This document shows positions 50,531 through 61,400 of a stretch of DNA of 64,000 nt, in pieces. Origin of the DNA: Sphingobium sp. (GTDB lineage Bacteria > Pseudomonadota > Alphaproteobacteria > Sphingomonadales > Sphingomonadaceae); the NCBI GenBank assembly GCA_020446425.1, contig JAGRES010000019.1:17205-81204 (forward strand). The letters run 5' to 3'. The number at the start of each line of letters is the position of its first letter. Positions within the stretch are counted from its first letter, which is position 1. The notes beneath the pieces were generated by a model. That model was not told the origin of the DNA. It did no database searches and was given only the letters and a program-made list of their open reading frames with translations. A program made the position numbers and the translations under genes.

Positions 50531-52648
50531 ATGACAGTCGTATTGATTGCCATAGGATGCGGGCTGTTGGCCGTGCTCTATGGCCTGTTCACCAGCAGGC
50601 AGGTATTGGCCAGCTCGGCGGGCAATGAGCAAATGCAGAGCATCGCCGCCGCTATTCAGGAGGGCGCGCAGGCCTATCTCGGGCGGCAATATACCACCAT
50701 CGCCATAGTCGGCGTGGCGGTGGCCGTTCTGGTATTCATCTTTCTCGGCCTTACCTCCGCAATCGGCTTTGCGATCGGCGCAGTGCTGTCGGGTGTTGCG
50801 GGCTATATCGGCATGAATATCTCGGTGCGTGCCAATGTGCGTACCGCCGAAGCCGCGCGCAACTCGCTGCAATCGGGCCTGACGGTCGCGTTCCGTGCGG
50901 GCGCTATCACCGGCATGCTCGTTGCGGGCCTCGCCCTGCTCGCCATCGCCTGCTTCTTCTGGTACCTGACCGGCCCGGCCGGGCATGCGCCCGAAGACCG
51001 GCTGGTGGTCGACAGTCTTGTGGCGCTGGCCTTTGGCGCATCGCTCATCTCCATCTTCGCGCGTCTGGGCGGCGGCATCTTCACCAAGGGTGCAGACGTC
51101 GGCGCGGACCTTGTCGGCAAGGTCGAGGCGGGCATCCCGGAGGATGACCCACGCAACCCGGCGGTGATCGCGGATAATGTCGGCGACAATGTCGGCGACT
51201 GCGCGGGCATGGCGGCTGACCTGTTCGAAACCTATGTGGTGACCGTCGGAGCGACCATGGTGCTGATCGCGCTACTGGTGAAGGGCATGGCATCGGCTGA
51301 GCTCATGCAGCTTATGTCCCTGCCGCTGATCGTCGGCGGCGTGTGCATCATCACCTCGATCATCGGCACCTATATGGTGCGCCTCGGCAGCTCCAACTCG
51401 ATCATGGGTGCGCTCTACAAGGGCTTCTGGACCACAGCCATATTGTCCATCCCCGCGATCTACTATGTCACATGGCGCACCTTGGGCGACATGAACATGG
51501 CCTATGGTGCGGATCTGGAAGGCAATGGCGGTTATACCGGCATGGCGCTGTTCTGGTCGATGATGGTCGGCCTGGGCGTAACCGGTCTGATCGTCTGGAT
51601 CACGGAATATTATACCGGCACCAACTATCGCCCGGTACAGTCCATCGCCAAGGCGTCGGAAACCGGCCATGGCACCAACGTAATTCAGGGACTGGCGGTT
51701 TCGCTCGAAGCCACCGCCATGCCCACGGTCGTGATCTGCGTGGGCATCATCATCGCATATCAGCTCGCGGGCCTGATCGGCATCGCCTTCGCGGCGACCA
51801 GCATGCTGGCGCTGGCAGGCATGGTCGTGGCGCTCGACGCCTATGGCCCGGTGACGGATAACGCCGGTGGCATCGCTGAAATGGCGGGGCTGGAGGATGA
51901 CGTCCGCACCCGTACCGACGCACTCGATGCGGTTGGCAACACCACCAAGGCGGTGACCAAGGGCTATGCTATCGGCTCGGCGGGCCTCGCCGCGCTGGTG
52001 CTGTTTGGCAGCTATACGGAGGACCTGAAATTCTACAACACCGCGCTCGGCCTGACCGACGCACCGGATTTCAGTCTGTCCAATCCCTATGTCATCGTCG
52101 GGCTGCTGCTCGGTGCGCTGCTGCCCTATCTCTTTGGCGCGATGGGTATGACCGCTGTGGGGCGGGCTGGTGGGGCCGTCGTCGAAGAGGTACGCGGTCA
52201 GTTCCGCGACAATCCCGGCATCATGGCTGGCACGTCCAAACCGGATTATGCCCGCACGGTCGACCTGGTCACTAAGGCGGCGATCAAGGAGATGATCATC
52301 CCCTCGTTGCTGCCGGTGCTGGCGCCGATCGTCGTCTATTTCGCCATCAGCGCGATAGCGGGCAACGCCAACGGCTTCGCCTCGCTGGGGGCATTGTTGC
52401 TCGGCGTGATCGTTTCCGGCCTTTTCGTTGCCCTGTCGATGACATCAGGCGGCGGCGCATGGGATAACGCCAAAAAATATATCGAAGATGGCAACCATGG
52501 CGGAAAAGGCTCGGAAGCGCATAAAGCCGCTGTAACGGGCGATACTGTCGGTGACCCGTATAAAGACACGGCTGGACCGGCAGTCAATCCTATGATAAAA
52601 ATAACCAATATTGTTGCTTTACTATTGTTGGCGGCGTTGGCGCATTGA
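50531..52648 (+). CDS. hppA: K+-independent membrane pyrophosphatase, H+-translocating
   Basis: A 705-residue ion-pumping pyrophosphatase with about 16 membrane segments. The PPi/Mg site is in [20 protein letters not shown] and [13 protein letters not shown]. At the K+-switch position the sequence is [10 protein letters not shown] with Lys473 and Thr476, the pattern of K+-independent proton pumps (K+-dependent forms have Ala and Gly there). A second set, [21 protein letters not shown], closes the protein. It couples PPi hydrolysis to proton export. A Rho-independent terminator lies about 170 bp downstream. Confidence 0.96.
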   Translation: MTVVLIAIGCGLLAVLYGLFTSRQVLASSAGNEQMQSIAAAIQEGAQAYLGRQYTTIAIVGVAVAVLVFIFLGLTSAIGFAIGAVLSGVAGYIGMNISVRANVRTAEAARNSLQSGLTVAFRAGAITGMLVAGLALLAIACFFWYLTGPAGHAPEDRLVVDSLVALAFGASLISIFARLGGGIFTKGADVGADLVGKVEAGIPEDDPRNPAVIADNVGDNVGDCAGMAADLFETYVVTVGATMVLIALLVKGMASAELMQLMSLPLIVGGVCIITSIIGTYMVRLGSSNSIMGALYKGFWTTAILSIPAIYYVTWRTLGDMNMAYGADLEGNGGYTGMALFWSMMVGLGVTGLIVWITEYYTGTNYRPVQSIAKASETGHGTNVIQGLAVSLEATAMPTVVICVGIIIAYQLAGLIGIAFAATSMLALAGMVVALDAYGPVTDNAGGIAEMAGLEDDVRTRTDALDAVGNTTKAVTKGYAIGSAGLAALVLFGSYTEDLKFYNTALGLTDAPDFSLSNPYVIVGLLLGALLPYLFGAMGMTAVGRAGGAVVEEVRGQFRDNPGIMAGTSKPDYARTVDLVTKAAIKEMIIPSLLPVLAPIVVYFAISAIAGNANGFASLGALLLGVIVSGLFVALSMTSGGGAWDNAKKYIEDGNHGGKGSEAHKAAVTGDTVGDPYKDTAGPAVNPMIKITNIVALLLLAALAH

Positions 52649-52815
52649 TATGGTGCGCCAATAGCTTTCAACGATACGGATTTTTATAGTATTTTACTTT
52701 AATTAACCGCCTTATGTTTTGCAAAATGCTGCAATCTACTTGCGGCCAAGTGAGGCAAAATATCGACGGCAGGTTTAACGGCTTTTCCGAAGGCCATGAG
52801 CATTCGGGTCGCACC

Positions 52816-52853
52816 TCCGCCGGGTTTCATTAGCGAGATCCGGCGGATTTTTA
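52816..52853 (+). terminator. Rho-independent terminator downstream of hppA
   Basis: TCCGCCGG (52816-52823) and CCGGCGGA (52840-52847) form a perfect 8-bp GC stem with a 16-nt loop, followed by TTTTTAT. It points along the plus strand, after hppA and before bioF, separating the two. Confidence 0.75.
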
Positions 52854-52932
52854 TGTAAACTTCCATCATTCAAAGAGTAAAGAACGGAGCTGCTTATTTG
52901 CGAACGGGCATGGGCGCGCCTATAAGCGCGCC

Positions 52933-54090
52933 ATGTCCCTGCTTGCCCCCTATGTCCGTCAGTTGAAGGCATTGGTGGCGCGCGCGCGCAACCGGCAATT
53001 GCAGCCGCGCGCAGGCATCGACTTTTCCTCCAACGACTATCTGGGCCTCAGCCATGACCCGGCGATAGCGTCGGCGATCACCCGCGCTATCGCCGAAGGC
53101 GTGCCGGTTGGGTCAGGCGGATCGCGCCTGCTGCGCGGCAACGCGCCCGAGCATGAAGCGCTGGAGGCACAGGCCGCGCGCTTTTTCGGCAGCGAGGCGG
53201 CGCTGTATCTCGCCAACGGTTTTGTCGCCAACCTGTCGCTGCTTTCCACACTGCCGCGTCCAGGTGACCTGATCGTTGCGGACGAACTGTGCCACGCCAG
53301 TATGCATGATGGCATCCGCCAATCGAGGGCTACCACATGCTTTGTCGCCCATAATGACGCGCAGGCGTTTGACGATGCGATAACCAAATGGCGCAGCGAA
53401 GGTGGCACGGACACGCCGTGGATCGTCGCGGAAACGCTCTATTCGATGGATGGCGACATCGCGCCTGTCGATGCGCTCGCGGCCATCGCGCGCCGTCACG
53501 ATGCGATGCTGATGCTCGACGAGGCGCATGCGACCGGCGTATTCGGCACGGACGGGCGCGGCATCGCCGCGCATCTGGAAGGTGCGGAAAATCTCATCAC
53601 GCTGCATACTTGCGGCAAGGGGCTGGGCGTTGAAGGCGCGCTGGTATGTGGTGAGCGCGTTCTGATCGACACACTGGTCAACAAGGCACGTCCGTTCATT
53701 TTCTCGACAGCACCTTCCCCGCTGATGGCGATCGGCGTCGGCGCGGCGATCGAGCGCATCAGCGGCGCGAGCGGCGATGACTTGCGCGCCGAATTGCGTG
53801 AGCGGATCGAAGCGGCGCGCGTCCATATTGGCGACCCCCTTGGCCTGCCGCCGCCGCAGAGCCAGATCCTCCCCATCATCCTGGGCGACGACCGCCTGAC
53901 AATGGACGTCGCACGTGTCTGTCAGTCTGCGGGTTTCGATGTACGCGGTGTGCGCCCGCCCACCGTACCGGTTGGTAAAAGCCGCATTCGCCTTTCCCTG
54001 ACACGTAATATAGAGGTTGAACACATAACCAGATTGGCACAACATCTTGTGCCTATCGTTCGTGCAGGCATTGTGGAGGCCGCAGAATGA
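52933..54090 (+). CDS. bioF: 8-amino-7-oxononanoate synthase
   Basis: A 385-residue PLP enzyme that joins pimeloyl-thioester and alanine in biotin synthesis. FSSNDYLGLSHDP near residue 40 and GSGGSRLLRGN are typical. The PLP lysine is in TCGKGLGVEGALV. DEAHATGVFGTDGRG carries the cofactor Asp/His pair. It starts at ATG 52933 and overlaps bioD by ATGA. No BioR-type box was found in the 85 bp between the terminator and the gene. Pimeloyl-making genes (bioC/bioH) are not nearby. Confidence 0.95.
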   Translation: MSLLAPYVRQLKALVARARNRQLQPRAGIDFSSNDYLGLSHDPAIASAITRAIAEGVPVGSGGSRLLRGNAPEHEALEAQAARFFGSEAALYLANGFVANLSLLSTLPRPGDLIVADELCHASMHDGIRQSRATTCFVAHNDAQAFDDAITKWRSEGGTDTPWIVAETLYSMDGDIAPVDALAAIARRHDAMLMLDEAHATGVFGTDGRGIAAHLEGAENLITLHTCGKGLGVEGALVCGERVLIDTLVNKARPFIFSTAPSPLMAIGVGAAIERISGASGDDLRAELRERIEAARVHIGDPLGLPPPQSQILPIILGDDRLTMDVARVCQSAGFDVRGVRPPTVPVGKSRIRLSLTRNIEVEHITRLAQHLVPIVRAGIVEAAE

Positions 54091-54737
54091 ACAAGAACAT
54101 AGTAGTCATAACCGGCACGGATACCGATGTCGGCAAGACTGTAGTGTGCGCCGGTCTGATGCGCTCCATTCCCGAAGCGCTCTATTGGAAGCCGATCCAG
54201 GCGGGGATCGAACCCATCACCGATACCGAACTGGTCAAGGCCCTGTCCGACCTGCCGCCGGAACGTTTCCTGCCGGAGCTGTACAAGCTGAAGATGGCGG
54301 CCTCGCCCCATCTTGCGGCGCGCGAAGAGGGAATCACGATCAACCCGTCCATGCTGCGCCTGCCGGACAATAACGCACCGTTGATCGTTGAGGGCGCGGG
54401 TGGCGTCATGGTGCCGCTCAATGAGGATTATCTGGCGCTCGACCTGTTCGCCCAGTGGAGCGTGCCGGTCATTCTGGTCGCGCGCACCGGGCTGGGAACG
54501 ATCAATCACAGCCTGCTCTCGATTGCTGCGCTGCGATCCCGTGAAGTGCCGATTGCGGGCATCATTTTCTCCGGCGAGGCGCATGAGGAAAATGAGCGGA
54601 TCATTCCCGGGATTTCCGGCGTACCCTCACTGGGTCGGCTTCCCCGGCTGGAAAAGCTCGACCCCGCTGGTCTCCATCTGGCGATACAGGCGCATCTCGA
54701 CATGGCGGCGATAGAGGCCCTGCTGCGTGGCGGATAA
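54087..54737 (+). CDS. bioD: dethiobiotin synthetase
   Basis: A 216-residue ATP-dependent carboxylase that closes the ureido ring of dethiobiotin. The P-loop GTDTDVGKTV starts at residue 10. YWKPIQAGIE (substrate lysine), IVEGAGGVMVPL and ARTGLGTINHSLLS are the family blocks. It is coupled to bioF by ATGA and overlaps the GTG start of bioA by 11 bp. Confidence 0.96.
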   Translation: MNKNIVVITGTDTDVGKTVVCAGLMRSIPEALYWKPIQAGIEPITDTELVKALSDLPPERFLPELYKLKMAASPHLAAREEGITINPSMLRLPDNNAPLIVEGAGGVMVPLNEDYLALDLFAQWSVPVILVARTGLGTINHSLLSIAALRSREVPIAGIIFSGEAHEENERIIPGISGVPSLGRLPRLEKLDPAGLHLAIQAHLDMAAIEALLRGG

Positions 54738-56016
54738 CCGATCGCCGATCTGGCACCCGTTCACGCAACACGGCCTTGGCGAGCCGATCCCGAAGATCGA
54801 GCAGGCGCGCGGCGCGCTGCTTCATTGCGCAAACGGCAACACGCTGATCGACGGCATTTCCAGTTGGTGGGTTATCACCCACGGTCACTGCGAACCGCGT
54901 ATTGTGACCGCGATACAGGAACAGGCCGCGCTGCTCGATCAGGTGATCCTAGCCGGGTATACGCACGGCCCAGCGGAACAGGTGGCCCAAGGCCTCATCC
55001 GCCTGACCGGCAAGGAGCTACGCTCACCCGACCCGCTCGCCCATGTCTTTTTCTCCGACAGCGGATCGACGGCGGTCGAGGTCGGGTTGAAGATGGCGCT
55101 GGGCTACTGGCACAATATCGGCCAGCCGCGCCATCGCATCATAGTGATGGAGCACAGCTATCATGGCGATACCATCGGCGCGATGTCGGTGGGCGAGCGC
55201 GGCGTGTTCAACCAGGCCTATACGCCGCTGCTGTTCGATGTGGTGAAAATCCCCTTTCCCGTGGCAGGCGCGGAGCAGGAAACACTCGATGCGCTGGAGG
55301 CCGCGTGTGGCGATCCCGATACGCCCGCCGCATTCATAGTAGAGCCGCTTATCCTCGGCGCGGGAGGCATGCTGACCTATGACGCCGCGCTGCTGCGTAC
55401 CATGGCAGAGATATGCGGTATCCACGATGTCTTGCTGATCGCCGATGAGGTAATGACCGGGTGGGGCCGCACCGGCACGGCGTTCGCCTGCACCCAGGCG
55501 GGCATCACGCCCGACATATTATGCATGGCCAAGGGGCTGACGGGCGGCGCTGTGCCGCTGGCGGCAACATTATCCCGTAGCCGGATATTTGATGCGCATG
55601 TGTCGCAGGACCGGGCGAAGATGTTCTTTCATTCGTCCAGCTTCACCGCCAACCCGATTGCCTGCGCAGCGGCAGCGGCCAATATCGCGATATGGGAAAG
55701 CGAAGACGTGCCCGCACGTATAGCCGCCATATCCGCGCATATGGCGGAGCGGCTGGACGCATTGTCGGATCATCCCACGCTTGAAAATCCGCGCCATGTC
55801 GGCGCGATTGCCGCTATCGACCTGAAGGTGCCACAGGGCGCAGGTTATCTCTCCGATGTCGCGCCCGCCCTGCGTGCTTTCTTTCTCGACGAGGGCCTTT
55901 TACTGCGCCCATTGGGTAATACGATATATGCGATGCCGCCTTATTGTATTTCCCATGAACAGATGGACAGGATATTCGACGCCATTGGCACCGCCGCCGA
56001 TCAATACGCCAGATAA
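54727..56016 (+). CDS. bioA: adenosylmethionine-8-amino-7-oxononanoate transaminase
   Basis: A 429-residue class III aminotransferase that makes 7,8-diaminononanoate using SAM as amino donor. WHPFTQHG and DGISSWWVITHGHCEP mark BioA. The PLP loop FFSDSGSTAVEVGLKMA, DEVMTGWGRTGTAFAC and the PLP lysine in MAKGLTGGAVPLAATL are intact. The start is GTG 54727. It ends the bioF-bioD-bioA operon; bioB is not in the window. infA follows after 60 bp. Confidence 0.96.
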   Translation: MADNRSPIWHPFTQHGLGEPIPKIEQARGALLHCANGNTLIDGISSWWVITHGHCEPRIVTAIQEQAALLDQVILAGYTHGPAEQVAQGLIRLTGKELRSPDPLAHVFFSDSGSTAVEVGLKMALGYWHNIGQPRHRIIVMEHSYHGDTIGAMSVGERGVFNQAYTPLLFDVVKIPFPVAGAEQETLDALEAACGDPDTPAAFIVEPLILGAGGMLTYDAALLRTMAEICGIHDVLLIADEVMTGWGRTGTAFACTQAGITPDILCMAKGLTGGAVPLAATLSRSRIFDAHVSQDRAKMFFHSSSFTANPIACAAAAANIAIWESEDVPARIAAISAHMAERLDALSDHPTLENPRHVGAIAAIDLKVPQGAGYLSDVAPALRAFFLDEGLLLRPLGNTIYAMPPYCISHEQMDRIFDAIGTAADQYAR

Positions 56017-56076
56017 GCTTCCCTTTTTCTGTAATTGACGCTATGGCGGCGCGAATTTGCGATTTTCAAGGATATT

Positions 56077-56328
56077 ATGGCGAAAGAAGAACTTCTCGAA
56101 ATGCGCGGTACGGTGGTGGAATTGCTGCCCAATGCGATGTTCCGCGTGAAGCTGGAAAACGACCACGAAATACTGGGCCACACAGCAGGCAAGATGCGCA
56201 AGAACCGCATTCGCGTGCTGGTGGGCGACGAGGTCCTTGTCGAACTGACTCCCTACGACCTCACCAAGGGCCGTATCACCTATCGTTTCATGCCCGGTCG
56301 CGGCGGCCCCGCCGGGTATAATAGCTGA
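56077..56328 (+). CDS. infA: translation initiation factor IF-1
   Basis: An 83-residue OB-fold protein that assists 30S initiation. [49 protein letters not shown] (adjoining blocks) and [10 protein letters not shown] are characteristic. It carries a C-terminal extension ([12 protein letters not shown]) beyond the 72-residue E. coli form. ATG 56077 follows AAGGA. maf starts 17 bp after it. Confidence 0.97.
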   Translation: MAKEELLEMRGTVVELLPNAMFRVKLENDHEILGHTAGKMRKNRIRVLVGDEVLVELTPYDLTKGRITYRFMPGRGGPAGYNS

Positions 56329-56345
56329 GCGATCGTGCCGCGGTC

Positions 56346-56915
56346 ATGCGGCTGATCCTTGCATCCGCATCCCCGCGTAGGCTGGACCTGCTGGCGCAGA
56401 TCGACGTGACGCCGGATGCTGTCGATCCGGCAGATATCAACGAAACACCGCATAAGGGCGAATTGCCCAAGGCTTATGCGGCGCGCATGGCCGCCGAAAA
56501 GGCGGCGGCAGTCGCTACGCGTCATGATGACGCGCTGGTACTGGCGGGCGATACGGTCGTTGCCTGCGGGCGGCGCATATTGCCCAAGGCCGAAGACGAG
56601 GCGACGGCGCGGCAATGCTTGGAGCTACTGTCCGGGCGGCGGCATCATGTGCTCTCCGCCGTTACGCTGGTCGATGCCGAAGGCAAAGCGCGCCACAAGC
56701 TCAGCGACAGCATCGTCACCTTCAAGCGATTGCACGCTTTGGAAATCGACGCTTATATCGACAGCGCCGAGTGGCATGGCAAGGCGGGCGGTTACGCGAT
56801 ACAGGGCCGCGCGGCGGGCCTCATCCGCGCTCTGTCCGGTAGCCATTCTGGGGTGGTCGGCCTGCCGCTCCATGAAACACGCACATTGCTGGTCGCGGCA
56901 GGATATCCGCTCTGA
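56346..56915 (+). CDS. maf: Maf family nucleotide pyrophosphatase
   Basis: A 189-residue Maf/Ham1-like protein that hydrolyses non-canonical or UTP/dTTP-type nucleoside triphosphates. LILASASPRRLDLL opens it, then LVLAGDTVVACGRRILPKA and GYAIQGRAAGLI, with the catalytic Asp in AGDTVV. It lies in the infA-maf-RNase G-like-yacG block. Its stop shares a base with the next start. Confidence 0.94.
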   Translation: MRLILASASPRRLDLLAQIDVTPDAVDPADINETPHKGELPKAYAARMAAEKAAAVATRHDDALVLAGDTVVACGRRILPKAEDEATARQCLELLSGRRHHVLSAVTLVDAEGKARHKLSDSIVTFKRLHALEIDAYIDSAEWHGKAGGYAIQGRAAGLIRALSGSHSGVVGLPLHETRTLLVAAGYPL

Positions 56916-57931
56916 TGGAATGGCTCTACGAGGAAGGCATTGGCGAATGCCGCGCCGCGCTGGTCGATGCAGGGCGCATTATCGAGGCGCACATCGAGCG
57001 GGAAAGCGAAAATGTGCTGGCCGGAGCCGTCGCACAGGGGCGGCTGGTCAAGCTGCTCATTCCCAAAAAGCGCGGCATCGTGAAGCTGCTTTCGGGCGAA
57101 GAAGTTCTGCTGGAGCCCATTCCACCACGTCTTTCCGAGGGTGGCACCGTATTGGTCGAGATCCGCCGCGAGGCGATTGGCGAGCCGGGGCTGGACGGCG
57201 AGCGGCGTGACAAGCTGGCGCTGGCGCGCGCTGCGCAACCAGGCATGAAACCGCATCCCGGCCCCAGCCTGCTGCAACGCATACGCGCCACCGGGCTTCC
57301 GATCACACCATGCCCCGCGCATGAGGAGGACCGGCTGGAGGCGCATGGCTGGTCCGAGCTTCTGGAGAGCGCGATGCGCGGCGAAGTAGGCACGGAGGCA
57401 GCTGCGCTGCGCATTTTTCCGACGCCGGCCATGGTGCTGATCGACGTGGACGGCAGCCTGCCGCCCGCGCAACTCGGCCCCAAAGGTGCGAAGCTGGCGG
57501 CGCAGGCCATCCGCGCGATGAACCTGACGGGGTCCATCGGCATCGACCTGCCAACGATGAACAACAAGGACGAGCGCGCCATCGCCGCCGCCCAGATTGA
57601 CAAGATACTTCCGCAACCGTTTGAGCGCACAGCCGTCAACGGTTTCGGCTTCGTCCAGATCATCCGCAAGCGCGAACGCGCCTCGCTGATCGAGCTGCTG
57701 CGCGAAGACCCTGTGCGCGCCGCTGCCATGGCCCTGCTACGTCAAGGCGAGCGCTGGCGGAGTGGAAATGCCGCAGGAGGCGGCCCGGTGACACTGAGCG
57801 CGAATCCATCGGTGACCGGCCTGATTCACCGCAACAGGCATTGGGTCGAGATGCTTGAAAAACGCAGGGGCGGTGTTGTAACTCTTGCCGCCGACGCGTC
57901 GCTCAGTATGGAGAGCTTCCATGCCGGATAA
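56915..57931 (+). CDS. short ribonuclease E/G family protein
   Basis: A 338-residue relative of RNase E/G, much shorter than RNase G (about 490). The N-terminal part has a degenerate S1-like region (LVKLLIPKKRGIVKLLSGEEVLLE). The catalytic-domain Asp pair may be kept in LIDVDGSLPP and SIGIDLPTMNNKDER, matching the order of the DIN and DFIDM motifs. The Zn-link Cys pair is absent, so it may not form the usual tetramer. Catalysis is unproven. It is coupled to maf (TGATG) and overlaps yacG by 11 bp. Confidence 0.8.
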   Translation: MEWLYEEGIGECRAALVDAGRIIEAHIERESENVLAGAVAQGRLVKLLIPKKRGIVKLLSGEEVLLEPIPPRLSEGGTVLVEIRREAIGEPGLDGERRDKLALARAAQPGMKPHPGPSLLQRIRATGLPITPCPAHEEDRLEAHGWSELLESAMRGEVGTEAAALRIFPTPAMVLIDVDGSLPPAQLGPKGAKLAAQAIRAMNLTGSIGIDLPTMNNKDERAIAAAQIDKILPQPFERTAVNGFGFVQIIRKRERASLIELLREDPVRAAAMALLRQGERWRSGNAAGGGPVTLSANPSVTGLIHRNRHWVEMLEKRRGGVVTLAADASLSMESFHAG

Positions 57932-58127
57932 AAGGAAAGCGGCCGCCTGCCCCTTGTGCAAGGCTCCGCAAAGCGCCGAATTCCGGCCTTTTTGCAGCCG
58001 TGGATGCCGTGACCACGACCTTTTGGGATGGTTCGGGGAAAATTACCGCATTGCCGGCCGGTCCAGCAATGAGGACGAACTGCGACAAAGCAGCGATTAT
58101 GGGCTGGACAGCACCGGCGACGGGTGA
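57921..58127 (+). CDS. yacG: DNA gyrase inhibitor YacG, zinc-binding
   Basis: A 68-residue zinc protein. Cys10, Cys13, Cys25 and Cys29 (CPLC; CSRGC) bind Zn, followed by HDLLGWFGENYRIAG, typical of YacG, which binds GyrB. ATG 57921 gives the family start; the upstream ATG-like codons do not. The tail is acidic. The tRNA-Phe gene follows. Confidence 0.92.
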   Translation: MPDKRKAAACPLCKAPQSAEFRPFCSRGCRDHDLLGWFGENYRIAGRSSNEDELRQSSDYGLDSTGDG

Positions 58128-58181
58128 TTATAGGGCCCTCTCCAATTCGCGACGGCGCACGTTCCTGCCCGTTGCCGATAT

Positions 58182-58257
58182 GCCCAGGTAGCTCAGTTGG
58201 TAGAGCATGCGACTGAAAATCGCAGTGTCGGTGGTTCGATCCCGCCCCTGGGCACCA
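58182..58257 (+). tRNA. tRNA-Phe (GAA)
   Basis: The acceptor stem GCCCAGG pairs with CCTGGGC, and ACCA is encoded. The D arm AGCTCAGTTGGTAGAGC, the anticodon stem TGCGA/TCGCA with loop CTGAAAA (anticodon GAA at 58215-58217) and the T arm GGTTCGATCC are all intact. The length is 76 nt. Confidence 0.97.
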
Positions 58258-58456
58258 TCTCCCCCGTCCAGCAGTGTACTGGTATATTCGCACACAGCTA
58301 AATACTTATATAGCAGCCTCCTCACATATTCCTCCTTATGGGTGATCACTGTGACATCATGGCGCTCTGGCAGGTTCATTGATGCAAAGTGGTGACGCAC
58401 CTTGTGTACGCCACCACCTTTCCAATTTGGCCGATATTAGATGTGCCGATTATCAG
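58258..58456. other. 199-bp convergent gap
   Basis: AT-rich sequence between tRNA-Phe and the stop of the giant surface protein. I see no gene, clear terminator or repeat here. Confidence 0.4.
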
Positions 58457-61400
58457 TTATGCGAACATCCGTGTGTCCGACGCATGCGATGACGTCATCA
58501 GAAGCTCCCTACGTTCTTCCATATCGTGCAGCTTGATGATATCACCGCCGCCCTCGGCGCCAAAGGCGGCAATGGCCTCGGCCAGTTGGCCAGCGGATCG
58601 GGCCGTATCGCTGAAACGCGAGAAGCGCTTCTTGGCGAAATCGTCATCGTCAAAACCAAAGCGGCTGCGTGACGATCCCCTCTCTTCACTCTCATAGTTG
58701 AGCGCGACGTCACTGAACGCACCAGCGCTACCGTCCGTCCGCGTGAACGAGCCGGTATTGATCGTGATGTTGTCGGACCAGTCCCACTCCCTGTTGACCG
58801 CCGTTCCCGCAAGAGTAAGCGACGCGATGCCAGCATCTTCGAGCGACATTAGCTCACCCCTATCGGATTTGCCGTTACCGTTTGCATCCTTCCAGATACG
58901 GAAGTCCTCAAAGGCCTCGTCTTCCGCAGAGAAGAAACCGTCGCCATTGCTGTCGAAGGCTGTCAGGCCATCGAGGTCAGATTTGGCTGCAGGTTTGTCG
59001 TCAAGGAAACTCAGCTCATTCGTGCTGCTGACCTTGCCGTCATGATTGCGGTCATAGACGAGGAACCCGTCATTCCTACCGACCCAGCCAGTGCGATTGG
59101 CCGTGCCGTCACCATCCCAGTCAAAACGAACCGAGCTGCGATCACGGTCGATAAGGTCAACTCCATCACCATCGAGGTCAAGCACGATGGGTGATGAAAT
59201 CCCGACCTGCACACCGCCCTTGAATTCGGCGATTTCAATGCCGCTTACCGTATCGACACCGTCATTGCCGTCGGTTGATGACTGATTGTCGGTGATGGTG
59301 ACAACGCCGTTATTGGTGGCAATGGTATAGCTCGACTGCAGACCCGCGAACACGGCAACGTCGTTGGTGCCCGCGCCGCCAATGATCGTGTCATTGCCCG
59401 CACCACCCTTCAGGCGGTCGTCACCGGCTCCGCCGTCCAGGATATTGCTGGCTGACGTACCCGTGATCACGTCATTACCTGATCCGCCAATAGCATTTTC
59501 GAAGTCGTAGACGCCGTCCGTCTCCGCTCCCGAGGTTGCCGAATTGGTGGACAGGTTGATGGTCCATGCCGATGTCATGGCGGCATAGGACAGGGTATCG
59601 ATGCCGGACCCTGCATAGACGTTATCGTTACCCGATCCGGGCGCGATGATGTCGTCACCTCCATCACCGGTCAGTGTATCGTTACCCGCACCGCCATCGA
59701 TCACATCATTGTCGTTTCCACCATAGACTTGATCATTACCATTGCCGCCGGTGAGTATGTCGGCACCCGCGTCTCCGGTGATAAAATCATCACCGTCTCC
59801 ACCGTCGATGCTATCATTGCCAGCGCCGCCATAAAGCTGATCGCTGCCAGCGCCACCCATCATGGTATCGTCGCCAGCATCGCCCGTCAGGACGTCATTA
59901 CCATCTCCTCCATCAAGGCTGTCATTGCCTGCACCGGCATAGAGCTGATCACTGCCCAAACCGCCGATGAGGACGTCATTACCATCGTCACCAGTAATGA
60001 GATCATTACCATCGCCGCCGTCGATGGTGTCGTCTCCGGAACCGCCATATAGCCCATCGCTACCCGCGCCACCGAAGATCGTGTCATTGCCCGCATCGCC
60101 GGTGACCTGGTCATTGCCATCGCCCGCGTCGATCACATCATCGCCGCTATTACCGTAAATGCCATCGCTACCGGCATAGCCATAGATGATGTCATTGCCG
60201 GGCGTACCATTGATGGAGTCATTACCAGGGGTACCATTGATGACATTCCCGCTCGCCGTGACCGAGAAGCTGACCGTTGAACTCACCAGGCCACCGTTTC
60301 CGTCAGAGACTTGAACGGTGAAGCTGTCGGCACCGGCATAGGTCGCGGTCGGCGTATAACTGTAAGCGCCCGTGGCGGCATCGACGCTGGCCGTTCCATG
60401 CGCCGGACCGGTGCCAATCGCATAGGACAGGGTATCACCGTCCACATCGCTGGCCGTGACGCTGCCTGTCGCGGTCGATCCGGCCTGAACAGTATCGCTG
60501 ATGTCGCTGGTGACCGGAGCGTCGTTCACCGGCATAATGGTCAGGCGGAAATCATCGAAGGCGCTCAGGCTGCCATCGCTCGCCGTCACCCGCACATCCA
60601 CGAAGCCGTTATAGTCGGCCGGTGGCGTGCCGGTGAATTGCTGTGCCGCCGCATCGAAGCTGAGCCATGATGGTAGCGCGGACCCATCAATCAATGCTGC
60701 TGCATAGGTCAGCGTTCCATTATCGACATCGGTAAAGCTACCCGCCGGCAGCGTGAAGCTTATCACCGTGTCTTCCGGACTCGCAACATCGGGCAGAAGA
60801 GAAGCAACGACCGGCGCATCATTGACGGGATTGATCGTCAGCATGAAGTTGGTGCTGACATTGGCCGCCCCGTCGCTTGCCGTCAGTTGGATATCATAGC
60901 TGCCGCTGAAATCGGTGGGTGGCGTGCCCGTGAAGCGCTGGCCATCAAAGCTGAGCCATGACGGCAAAGCCGTACCATCGGATAATGTTGCACTCAGCGT
61001 AAGCGCATCGCCATCCTCATCGGCAAAGGCATTCTGCGGCACGAGCAGATCGACCGGCGTATCTTCGTCGAACGCGGCATCTGCCATGCCTGCCGAAACG
61101 ACCGGGGCATCGTTCACATTGGTGACTGTGAGGTTGAAACCAGTCGAAACGCTCGCTCCGGCAAGATCGGTCGCCGTAACGAGCAGCGCCAATGCGCCCA
61201 CATCGCCATTAAGCGGCGTGCCTGACAATGTCTGCGTGGCCGGATCGTAGCTCAGCCATGTGGGCAGTGCGCTGCCGTCAGCTTGTGTGATGGCCAGCGT
61301 CAGACTGTCGCCAGCATCAACATCAGAGAACAAGCCTGCAGGCAGAGTGAAAGAATAGGCCGCATCTTCGGCGGTCGATTGATCTGAAACCGATCCACTG

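Noticed and set aside
56035-56063. Promoter-like TTGACG-N17-TGCGAT before infA
   Set aside because: The transcript would start almost at the ribosome binding site, and the -10 match is poor.
59380-60250. Regularly spaced repeats resembling a CRISPR array
   Set aside because: They are in-frame RTX codons of variable sequence, with a protein-level period of 9 and 36 residues and no constant repeat with unique spacers.
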